Assembly (NCBI GenBank): GCA_017407365.1 | Contig: JAFQWR010000182.1 | Location: forward strand, 1-16,230 | DNA: 16,230 nucleotides | Source of the DNA: Clostridia bacterium | GTDB lineage: Bacteria > Bacillota > Clostridia > Christensenellales > HGM11417 | Direction: 5' to 3' | Shown here: positions 7,662-14,122 of the stretch, one piece after another | How positions within the stretch are numbered: the first letter of the stretch is position 1 | Layout of the letters: each line of letters opens with the position of its first letter | Notes under the pieces: model-generated | The model's database searches: none | Seen by the model: the letters and a program-made list of their open reading frames with translations, nothing else | What the model was told of the DNA's origin: nothing | Translations under genes and position numbers: made by a program

Positions 7662-8930
7662 ATGGATTATTTTTCTCAGATGCTCAGCTCGCTGAAGGAG
7701 CTGATTCGTATCCCCAGCGTAAAGGCCCCTAAGGAAGAGGGCGCACCCTACGGCAAGGACATCAAGCGCGCGCTTGATTATATGCTTACCCTGGGTGAAA
7801 AAATGGGCTTTACCGTAAAAAACGTAGACGACCGCGCCTGCCACATCGAATGGGGTGAGGGCGAGGAGCTGTTCGGTATCTTGGCGCATCTGGATGTTGT
7901 GCCTGCCGGTGACGGCTGGGTGCATGAGCCCTTTGGTGCAGAAGAGGAGGACGGCTATATCTACGGCAGAGGCATGCAGGACGATAAAGGCCCTGCGGTT
8001 GCCGTGCTTTACGCCATGTACGAGCTGAAGGAGCAGGGCTTTAAGCCCAATAAGCGCGTGCGCCTGATTCTTGGCTGCGATGAGGAAAGCGGCTGGAGCT
8101 GTATTGACCATTACTTCTCTAAGGAAGAAATGCCCACCTCGGGCTTTTCTCCCGACGGTGATTTCCCCATCATCAACAGCGAAAAGGGTGTGGCACATTT
8201 CCGCATCACCTATCCCTATCAGAACGGAGATAACGGCTTTATCTTAAAGGAGCTTTCCGCAGGTCAGCGTGTGAACATGGTGCCCGATAAGGCGTCCTGT
8301 GTATACGAGCTTGGCGGCAGAGAGCATACCCTCTTCTTTGAGGGCAAATCCGCTCACGGCTCCACGCCCGAATGCGGTATCAATGCGGCTTTTCCTTTGG
8401 TCAACCGCATGGCAGAGCTTTCGGATAGCCCCGTATTCCGTGAGATTTCCGAGCTTTTTGTAGAAAACGCAAACGGCGAAAAGCTTGGTCTTAATATCAC
8501 CGACGATTCGGGTTCGCTCACCTTAAACCTCGGTACGCTCAGCTACGACGGCTCTTCCGTTTGTGTGGAGATTGACATCCGTCATCCCTTCTCCATTTCC
8601 AGAGATGAGCTTATCGAAAGGCTTACGGCACAGATTTCGGGTAAAATTTCTCCCCTTGGCTCGCACCGTCCGCTGTTTGTGCCCGAGGATAGCCCCCTTG
8701 TGGTTACCCTGAAGGAGGCGTATCAGTCGGTAACGGGAGAGGAGGCATTCTGTATTGCCATCGGCGGCGCTACCTATGCGCGTGCGTTGGATAATGCGGT
8801 TGCATTCGGACCCATCTTCCCCGACAGCGAAAGCACCATCCATATGAAGGAAGAGCGTATGCTGGTGAGCGAGCTGCATACGATGTACGAAATTTATAAA
8901 AAAGCACTCAGTCTGCTGTTCGGTGCGTAA
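7662..8930 (+). CDS. pepV: M20-family dipeptidase, PepV type
   Basis: This 422-residue zinc dipeptidase hydrolyses dipeptides with an unblocked N-terminus, supplying amino acids in the cytoplasm. Metal and catalytic residues of the PepV/Sapep branch are visible: HLDVVPAGDGW (H76, D78), YGRGMQDDKGP (D107/D108), GCDEESGW (E141, E142), FSPDGDFP (D165/D167) and IHMKEERM near the C-terminus (H394). The inserted lid domain lies at about 180-330. The protein is some 45 residues shorter than lactococcal PepV, but no motif is missing. There is no signal peptide. AAGAGGA at 7651-7657 supports the start. It follows gltX by 20 bases and ends 24 bases before a strong terminator, so gltX-pepV looks like a two-gene operon. 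PepV is the best match; a closely related M20 peptidase such as Sapep cannot be excluded. Confidence 0.9.
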   Translation: MDYFSQMLSSLKELIRIPSVKAPKEEGAPYGKDIKRALDYMLTLGEKMGFTVKNVDDRACHIEWGEGEELFGILAHLDVVPAGDGWVHEPFGAEEEDGYIYGRGMQDDKGPAVAVLYAMYELKEQGFKPNKRVRLILGCDEESGWSCIDHYFSKEEMPTSGFSPDGDFPIINSEKGVAHFRITYPYQNGDNGFILKELSAGQRVNMVPDKASCVYELGGREHTLFFEGKSAHGSTPECGINAAFPLVNRMAELSDSPVFREISELFVENANGEKLGLNITDDSGSLTLNLGTLSYDGSSVCVEIDIRHPFSISRDELIERLTAQISGKISPLGSHRPLFVPEDSPLVVTLKEAYQSVTGEEAFCIAIGGATYARALDNAVAFGPIFPDSESTIHMKEERMLVSELHTMYEIYKKALSLLFGA

Positions 8931-8954
8931 GCAGAAACGGCAAAGGCATAAGGT

Positions 8955-8983
8955 CGACCCCCGATTTACGGGGGTCGTTTTTT
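8955..8983 (+). terminator. Intrinsic terminator after the PepV-type gene
   Basis: A perfect 9-bp stem CGACCCCCG (8955-8963) / CGGGGGTCG (8969-8977) with loop ATTTA is followed by six T's. It is the clearest terminator in the window and ends the gltX-pepV transcript. Confidence 0.95.
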
Positions 8984-9020
8984 ATCGGCTGTAACAATCG
9001 GGCAAAGGTGCAGTAAATGC

Positions 9021-9049
9021 TTGCTTATTTTTCAATTAGATGCTATAAT
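9021..9049 (+). promoter_or_regulatory. Sigma-A-type promoter of the AAA+ gene
   Basis: TTGCTT at 9021-9026 and a perfect TATAAT at 9044-9049 are 17 bases apart, with TG at 9041-9042 as an extended -10. It lies 34 bases before the start codon and directly after the preceding terminator, so the large AAA+ gene is an independent transcription unit with probably steady expression. Confidence 0.85.
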
Positions 9050-9082
9050 AAAAAGACATTATTTTAAGAGGGACTTTTACCA

Positions 9083-11404
9083 ATGAAGCAACTCATTATC
9101 ATTTCTTTATTTCCTGACAATGCCCGCGCCAATGCTGCAGCGATGCATAACGAATGGGTGGATGAGGTTGTGGCTCTTGCCGCAAAAAAGGAATTTGGCT
9201 ACAGCGTAACCGTATATCTTACGACGGATGATCAGCAGAAGCACCTGCACGTTTCTTACAGCGAAAAGGGTGAGCGCCATATCAAGAAGTTTATCAAGGA
9301 GCTTTCGTTCAATGAGGGGCAGAAGGTCTTTTATTGCATCACCGAAAAGCCCCATCTGTTCAGCACGGCGGCGATGGTTAAGCTTTCCGTTACCGCAGGG
9401 GATATCGAAATCAAAAATATAGATAAAAAGGGCGAGCCCTTCGATTGCGAGTGGCTTGCCGACGAAACCGTCAAAAAGGGCGTGGAGGCTCCCTCTCAGG
9501 AGGGTGCGCTCAGCGAGCTTCTTGCAGGCTTCAAGCGCAAAAGCGAGGAAGAAGGCTCGCAGAAATCGGGCGAAGAGGGCAAGTCCGAAACGGATTCTCT
9601 TTTTGAAGAGCTTTTAGCGGGGCTTGATAAGCCCGGGGCGCCTGCGCCCAAGCAAGAGGAGCAGAAGGAAGAAAGACCTGTGGAATCTCCCCTTACTGCA
9701 ATGCTCCGTAAATACCGTAATAAGGGCGAGGGTCAGGAAGAAACCATTGAGGCACTTGCCGGCAAGGACGGCACCGCTCTCGATGCCATCCGTGCGCTTA
9801 CGGGCGGCGAGGAGGTTAAGGCTCTTGCAGAGGAGATTGAACGCATTGCTCCTCATTTTGTCCGCACCAACACGCAGTCTGCCTTTTTAGAGCGCGTCTA
9901 TCTGCTTGCCGCAGACGGTGGCGTGGGCTCTTCTACCTACGTGGCACTGCTTGCTACTCTTGCAAAGCAAAAGGGCCTTCTGCAAAAGGATAGGGTGGTT
10001 GAATGCAAGCTCAAAATGCTTACCTCTCACTACGATGAGGACGATTTTGACAAGGATATGGTCACTTACCTTTCCAGCAGCGAGAATTGTGCACTGGTAT
10101 TGGATATTTCCGATTATATCGATCAGCTTTCCTCGGCAATGATTATCCGTCAGCTGAAGAAGATCGATCAGCAGGATACGAGATTGGTTTTCCTGCGGGT
10201 TCCCCTTCTGGAGGAGCAGACACTCGACCGCATTGCAATGCAGATCAGCGACGTGTTAACGGTGCAACGCATCACCGTGGTTCCGCCCAAGGCAGAGGAA
10301 ATGCTCGATTGGATAGAAAAACGCCTGAAGGAGGTAGGCTTCACGCTGGATGAGCCTGCCCGTAAGGCGGTTATGCAACGCTTTGCCGTTGAAAAGAGCG
10401 ACGGAAGATTCTACGGATTTACCACCTGCGCGCGTTTGACCCGTGAAATCATCTTTGAAAAGCATAAATGCAATGCACTTGCAGGTACGGAGGATACGCT
10501 TATCGTTTACGACGACCTCAGAGCATTTGCCAAGGATGTCACCTCGGAGGAAAAATCGGGCGAGCAGATGCTTGCAGAGCTTGTGGGTATGCAAAAGGTA
10601 AAGGACCGCATCGAGGAAATTCTCACGCAGCTCGATTACTGCAAGGACGGTGTGCTGAATAAGCCTGCGCTCCATATGCGCTTCGTGGGCAACCCCGGTA
10701 CCGGTAAAACCACCGTTGCACGTATTCTGGGCCGCATTCTGATGGAAAAGGGATATCTGCGTACGGGCGGCTTTTTCGAGCATCAGGCGCGTGACCTTGT
10801 GGGTATGTACGTAGGTCATACTGCTGTACGCACGGCGGAAATCTGCCGTGACGCCTATGGCTCCGTGCTCTTTTTAGATGAGGCATACACCCTCTATGCA
10901 GAGGATAACGACAGAGATTTCGGCAAGGAGGCGCTTGCTACGCTGATCAGCGAGATGGAAAACCACCGCAGTGATTTTGTGGTGATTATGGCAGGCTACA
11001 CCGATGAAATGCAAAGACTGATGAAGGGTAACCCCGGATTGGAAAGCCGTATGCCCTTTATCGTGGAATTCCCCAATTACAGCAGAGAAGAGCTTGCAAG
11101 CATTTTCTTCTCGTTCGTGGAGCATGGCTTCAACAAAATAGAAAACCCCATTTCCGACGAGCTTCGTCAGGCGGTGACGGCATACTTCAATTCGCTTACC
11201 GATTCCTACCTCAGTGCCAAGGATTTCTCCAACGCACGCTTCGTACGCAACCTGTTTGAGCGCACCTGCTCTAAGGCGGCAACCCGTCGCAGATTCAGCG
11301 GCGAAAGCGAATTCCGTCTGCTTCCCGAGGATTTTGACAAGGCAATTGCCGAAGCGGAATTCAGCGATCTTAAAGCACGTCGCACGGGCAGAATCGGCTT
11401 CTAA
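9083..11404 (+). CDS. Tandem-AAA+ protein: degenerate P-loop domain plus CbbX/SpoVK-like AAA+ ATPase
   Basis: This 773-residue protein has four parts. Residues 1-125 form an alpha/beta domain I do not recognise. Residues 130-225 are a low-complexity linker rich in Glu and Lys. Residues about 230-475 look like a degenerate AAA+ domain: the P-loop position reads GGVGSST at 279-285, with Ser where Lys should be, and the Walker B position reads LVLDIS (D341) without the catalytic Glu. Residues about 500-760 form a full CbbX/SpoVK/EccA-type AAA+ domain: Walker A GNPGTGKT (536-543), Walker B VLFLDEA (595-601), sensor-1 region VVIMAGY (633-639) and a candidate arginine finger R656 in ESRMP. Such ATPases remodel protein complexes as hexamers; the target here is unknown. 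There is no membrane segment. The start follows AAGAGGGA at 9066-9073. The gene stands alone between a promoter and a terminator. Automated annotation would probably say SpoVK, but the N-terminal half does not support sporulation in particular. Confidence 0.88.
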   Translation: MKQLIIISLFPDNARANAAAMHNEWVDEVVALAAKKEFGYSVTVYLTTDDQQKHLHVSYSEKGERHIKKFIKELSFNEGQKVFYCITEKPHLFSTAAMVKLSVTAGDIEIKNIDKKGEPFDCEWLADETVKKGVEAPSQEGALSELLAGFKRKSEEEGSQKSGEEGKSETDSLFEELLAGLDKPGAPAPKQEEQKEERPVESPLTAMLRKYRNKGEGQEETIEALAGKDGTALDAIRALTGGEEVKALAEEIERIAPHFVRTNTQSAFLERVYLLAADGGVGSSTYVALLATLAKQKGLLQKDRVVECKLKMLTSHYDEDDFDKDMVTYLSSSENCALVLDISDYIDQLSSAMIIRQLKKIDQQDTRLVFLRVPLLEEQTLDRIAMQISDVLTVQRITVVPPKAEEMLDWIEKRLKEVGFTLDEPARKAVMQRFAVEKSDGRFYGFTTCARLTREIIFEKHKCNALAGTEDTLIVYDDLRAFAKDVTSEEKSGEQMLAELVGMQKVKDRIEEILTQLDYCKDGVLNKPALHMRFVGNPGTGKTTVARILGRILMEKGYLRTGGFFEHQARDLVGMYVGHTAVRTAEICRDAYGSVLFLDEAYTLYAEDNDRDFGKEALATLISEMENHRSDFVVIMAGYTDEMQRLMKGNPGLESRMPFIVEFPNYSREELASIFFSFVEHGFNKIENPISDELRQAVTAYFNSLTDSYLSAKDFSNARFVRNLFERTCSKAATRRRFSGESEFRLLPEDFDKAIAEAEFSDLKARRTGRIGF

Positions 11405-11411
11405 GACAAAA

Positions 11412-11449
11412 AGACTGTCGCAATCCGAAAGGAATTATTGCGGCAGTCT
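11412..11449. terminator. Bidirectional terminator between convergent genes
   Basis: AGACTGTCGCAAT at 11412-11424 pairs with ATTGCGGCAGTCT at 11437-11449 (13 bp, one G-U), with CC-GAAA-GG in the apical loop. On the plus strand the T-run after it is poor (ATTTCTG). On the minus strand it is followed by TTTTTGTCTT, so termination of the minus-strand gene should be efficient and that of the AAA+ gene weaker. Confidence 0.85.
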
Positions 11450-11497
11450 ATTTCTGTAAATACACAAAATGACGCAAAAAAGGGTGCATTACGGGCG

Positions 11498-12148
11498 TTA
11501 CAGAGCGTTGGCGGTTTGGTAGAGGTCGGTGCAGAGCTGTACGAGCGCTTCATAAGCTGCGGATTTTTCCCCTGCCTGCTTTGCCGCATGAAGGTGCAGA
11601 ATTTCCTCCGGGATGCGCTTGGAAATAATCTCCAGGCGTTGCAGATTATTTGCAAACAGCAAAAATTCTCTCGGGCTGTTTTTGCAGAGGCAAAGAAGCT
11701 CTTTCAGGTCAAACAGCAGGTACGTAAAAAAACTGCCGTCCACCTCCTGCTCCGAGCAAAGACGGTCTACAATGCGTTGAGCCGTCTGCTTCACGGTGCT
11801 TACTCTGATAAAATCGTAATCCTCATCGGGAGGCGGACTTTGTAAAAGCGCACAGATGCCTGCGCAATCACGCAGCAGACCCACGGCGCTCTCCTCGGTG
11901 AAGCCGCCCTCCTTTATTTTTTTCAGGCGTTCGTCTAAGGAAAGCCCGACCACGCTCAATGCGTCAACGGTGCCGCGATAGGGGCGAAAGGCGGCAAGGT
12001 CACGGCGGACGTGCGTCCTCAGGGCGTCAAGCTTTTCCCGTAGCCGTTTCAGACAGGCGCTGTCGCACTGCCCCGATAGCAGGCGCTCCGCCTCCTTGCG
12101 TAAAACGTCAAAATAAATCTCTGCTGTCAGATACTGTGCCTCGTGCAT
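11498..12148 (-). CDS. Unrecognised 216-residue protein, mostly helical
   Basis: I do not recognise this protein. It begins MHEAQYLTAEIYFDVLRKEA and is predicted by eye to be almost entirely alpha-helical and soluble. It has alternating charged and leucine-rich stretches, eight cysteines (including two CX3C spacings and a CLC), no signal peptide and no membrane segment. A short PPPDEDYDF segment breaks the helices near the middle. It is a real gene by several signs. On the minus strand AAAGGAG lies 10 bases before the ATG, a TTGCTT/TACAAT promoter lies upstream, a strong terminator lies downstream, and plus-strand readings across it give nothing family-like. It converges on the AAA+ gene and diverges from rlmH. 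No function can be assigned, and nothing visible links it to the AAA+ protein except adjacency. Confidence 0.8.
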   Translation of the reverse strand: MHEAQYLTAEIYFDVLRKEAERLLSGQCDSACLKRLREKLDALRTHVRRDLAAFRPYRGTVDALSVVGLSLDERLKKIKEGGFTEESAVGLLRDCAGICALLQSPPPDEDYDFIRVSTVKQTAQRIVDRLCSEQEVDGSFFTYLLFDLKELLCLCKNSPREFLLFANNLQRLEIISKRIPEEILHLHAAKQAGEKSAAYEALVQLCTDLYQTANAL

Positions 12149-12180
12149 GGGCAGTATTCTCCTTTTTATGCTTTGATTCT

Positions 12181-12209
12181 ATTGTATCCGTTTTACGCCA
12201 AAAAAGCAA
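12181..12209 (-). promoter_or_regulatory. Sigma-A-type promoter of the unknown minus-strand gene
   Basis: Read on the minus strand, TTGCTT (12209-12204) and TACAAT (12186-12181) are separated by 17 bases. The -10 is 32 bases before the start codon, close to the 33 bases seen at the AAA+ gene, whose promoter also uses TTGCTT with a 17-base spacer. Confidence 0.75.
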
Positions 12210-12279
12210 GGTGTCTTCTTTGCTGAAAATGTCTGCTTTTGTCAAATCAGGTCGAACCTTTTCGAAAGGAGTTTTCGTT

Positions 12280-12732
12280 ATGCAAAAAATCAGAATTCTG
12301 TGTGTGGGTAAGATAAAGGAGAGCTACTTTCGGGAGGCAATGGAGGAATATCTCAAGCGCATCGGAAGGTATGCCCGCATCTCCGTGGAGGAGGCTCCCG
12401 AATGCCCCCTGCCCGAGCGTGCCGTCGAAAGAGAGGGCGACGCTCTTTTGCCCAGGCTCTCCGCAGGCAAAACGGTTGTGCTTGCGGTGGAGGGAAGGGG
12501 GTGCTCCAGCGAGGAGCTTGCCGCCTACCTCAAAAAAGCAAAGGATAAGGGTGAGGACGTCACCTTTGTAATCGGTGGCTCCGAGGGGCTGGACGGAAGA
12601 ATCAAGCAAAAGGCAGACGAGCTTCTTTCCTTTTCCCGTATGACGTTGCCGCACACGCTGATGCGTGTGGTTTTATGCGAGCAGATTTACCGCGCGCTCA
12701 CCATCACGGCAGGCGCAAAATATCATAAATAA
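12280..12732 (+). CDS. rlmH: 23S rRNA (pseudouridine1915-N3)-methyltransferase RlmH
   Basis: This 150-residue SPOUT-class methyltransferase methylates pseudouridine 1915 in helix 69 of 23S rRNA on the assembled 70S ribosome, using S-adenosylmethionine. The start at 12280 follows AAAGGAG at 12265-12271; the longer in-frame opening upstream overlaps the divergent gene and has no family similarity. Family marks are clear: KIKESYFREAMEEYLKRI near the N-terminus, EGRGCSSEELA at 71-81, the knot/SAM loop FVIGGSEGL (97-104), MTLPHTLMRVVLCEQIYRA (121-139) and the C-terminal YHK. The length is a little below the usual ~159. It is transcribed divergently from the unknown gene; I see no convincing -35/-10 pair for it in the 131-base gap. 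Confidence 0.97.
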   Translation: MQKIRILCVGKIKESYFREAMEEYLKRIGRYARISVEEAPECPLPERAVEREGDALLPRLSAGKTVVLAVEGRGCSSEELAAYLKKAKDKGEDVTFVIGGSEGLDGRIKQKADELLSFSRMTLPHTLMRVVLCEQIYRALTITAGAKYHK

Positions 12733-12769
12733 CATCTGAACATTCGTAACTCTTTTCTTTTTGCGTGCA

Positions 12770-12775
12770 TATAAT
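12770..12775 (+). promoter_or_regulatory. Possible -10 box for the M14 peptidase gene
   Basis: A perfect TATAAT sits 14 bases before the peptidase start codon, in the 57-base gap after rlmH. No recognisable -35 lies 16-18 bases upstream, and the implied leader would be only about 7-8 bases, with AAGAGGGG at 12777-12784 at its very start. It is recorded as weak; read-through from rlmH is equally likely. Confidence 0.3.
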
Positions 12776-12789
12776 GAAGAGGGGCGAAA

Positions 12790-13617
12790 ATGGATCTGTT
12801 TCAGGCAACGGAGGCAAAACTGCGCTATCTGCTTCCCTCCTCCCGTATCGGGGTGATGGGTGAAAGCACGCTGGGGCGTCATATTTACTTTGCAACGGTG
12901 GGTAGCGGCAGACCGCATCTCGTCTGTGTGTACGCTACGCACGCAAGGGAGTGGATTACCTCTCTTCTTGCCACAGAGCATCTTGCCTATCTTCTGCAAA
13001 TGCAGTTTCGGGGAAGGGTTACTCTTGTGCCGATGCACAATCCTGACGGCGTAATGCTTGCCACAAAAGGGCTCTGCTCGGTGGAGGATGCCGCTTTGCG
13101 TCAGTCGCTGACGGAGATAAACGGCGGAGATGATTTTTCGCTGTGGAAGGCAAATGCGCGCGGGGTGGATCTCAATGTGAATTTCCCTGCCCGATGGGGT
13201 CAGGGCAAGGGCAACCGATATGCGCCCCATGCGCACGGATATATCGGCAAGGCGCCGCTTTGTGCGGCAGAAAACGCCCTGCTTGCCTCCTTTTTACTGC
13301 GTACCGCACCGGATGGTTTAATCAGCTATCACGCAAAGGGCGAGGTGATTTATTGGCAGTTTCATCAGCAGGGCAGGCAAAAAAGACGTGACCTTCGCTT
13401 TGCCCGTGCGCTCAGCTCTGCGTGCGGCTATCCGCTTGCAAGCCCCGGCAACAGCACGGGTGGGCTTAAGGACTGGTGCGTGAGCACGCTGAAAATTCCT
13501 GCCGTTACGGTAGAGGTGGGTGCAGACAGCCTTACGCATCCCATAGGGGCGAATGCCCTGCCGCAGATATTCCGGAAAACAAAGGAGCTTGCACTCAGCG
13601 GACTGAGGCTTTTATAG
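12790..13617 (+). CDS. M14-family zinc peptidase, gamma-D-glutamyl-diaminopimelate peptidase-like
   Basis: This 275-residue M14 metallocarboxypeptidase has zinc ligands H51 and E54 (THAREW) and H181 (SYHAKGE), and a catalytic glutamate E242 in VTVEVGAD. NPDGV at 84-88 and ARGVDLNVNFP at 123-133 give the usual substrate-binding stretches. TGGLKDW at 223-229 resembles the cytoplasmic gamma-D-glutamyl-(L)-meso-diaminopimelate peptidases (ENP1/MpaA/YqgT type), which trim muropeptides during peptidoglycan recycling. There is no signal peptide, LysM or other wall-binding domain, so it should act inside the cell on imported or recycled peptides. AAGAGGGG at 12777-12784 supports the start. It is followed after 9 bases by tadA, so the two are probably co-transcribed. 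The M14 fold is near certain; the exact substrate is inferred. Confidence 0.88.
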   Translation: MDLFQATEAKLRYLLPSSRIGVMGESTLGRHIYFATVGSGRPHLVCVYATHAREWITSLLATEHLAYLLQMQFRGRVTLVPMHNPDGVMLATKGLCSVEDAALRQSLTEINGGDDFSLWKANARGVDLNVNFPARWGQGKGNRYAPHAHGYIGKAPLCAAENALLASFLLRTAPDGLISYHAKGEVIYWQFHQQGRQKRRDLRFARALSSACGYPLASPGNSTGGLKDWCVSTLKIPAVTVEVGADSLTHPIGANALPQIFRKTKELALSGLRLL

Positions 13618-13626
13618 GAAGGATAT

Positions 13627-14085
13627 ATGACAACGGAAGAAAAATTTATGAGGCTTGCCATCAGGCAGGCGCGCGTGGCAGAAAAGGAGGACGAGGTGCC
13701 CGTGGGGTGCGTCATCGTAAAAGACGGTAAGGTCATTGCACGTGCGCATAACCGCAGGCAGAACACACAGATTGCCACCTACCACGCAGAGATACTTGCC
13801 ATAGAGCGTGCGTGCAAAAAAATCGGCTTCTGGCGGTTGGAGGATTGCGAGCTGTACGTCACCTTAGAGCCCTGCCCCATGTGTGCAGGTGCGGCAATCA
13901 ACGCCCGTATCAAGCGCATTGTGTTCGGTGCCTACGACCGTAAGGCAGGCTGCTGCGGAAGTGTGTATAATCTGCCAACAGACGAGCGCTTCAATCACCG
14001 CCCTCAGGTAGAGGGAGGCGTATTATGCGAGGAATGCGCAAATATTTTATCGACATATTTCAAAAACAAGCGAAAAACACCTTGA
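13627..14085 (+). CDS. tadA: tRNA-specific adenosine deaminase TadA
   Basis: This 152-residue zinc deaminase converts A34 to inosine in tRNA(Arg)-ACG so that one tRNA reads CGU, CGC and CGA. The zinc site is complete: HAE with H53 and catalytic E55, and EPCPMC with C83 and C86. FMRLAIRQARVAEKEDEVPVG at the N-terminus and IKRIVFGAYDRKAGCCGS followed by NHRPQVEGGVL are typical of bacterial TadA rather than of a free-base or guanine deaminase. AGGAAGGA at 13616-13623 precedes the ATG. Other HAE/PCPMC nucleoside deaminases share the zinc motif, but the C-terminal NHRPQVEGG segment favours TadA. Confidence 0.95.
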   Translation: MTTEEKFMRLAIRQARVAEKEDEVPVGCVIVKDGKVIARAHNRRQNTQIATYHAEILAIERACKKIGFWRLEDCELYVTLEPCPMCAGAAINARIKRIVFGAYDRKAGCCGSVYNLPTDERFNHRPQVEGGVLCEECANILSTYFKNKRKTP

Positions 14086-14090
14086 TTTGG

Positions 14091-14119
14091 TTGACTTTAT
14101 AGGGGGTATCGCTTAAAAT
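14091..14119 (+). promoter_or_regulatory. Sigma-A-type promoter candidate at the start of the GlmU-like gene
   Basis: TTGACT at 14091-14096 and TAAAAT at 14114-14119 are separated by exactly 17 bases, six bases after the tadA stop. It is close to consensus, but the expected transcription start (about 14126) falls inside the proposed coding sequence that begins at 14123. Either the promoter is not used or the true start codon lies further in. Confidence 0.5.
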
Positions 14120-14122
14120 ATT

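Noticed and set aside
7506..8198. 230-codon open frame on the minus strand across the gltX/pepV junction
   Set aside because: Both plus-strand genes carry full family motifs; the antisense frame has no recognisable domain, promoter or ribosome binding site.
11438..11845. 135-codon plus-strand frame opposite the unknown minus-strand gene
   Set aside because: It begins inside the bidirectional terminator and has low-quality composition; the minus-strand frame has a proper ribosome binding site, promoter and terminator.
14086..14122. Signal recognition particle RNA gene after tadA, a common position in Bacillota
   Set aside because: Only 37 bases separate tadA from the next gene, too few for any SRP RNA.
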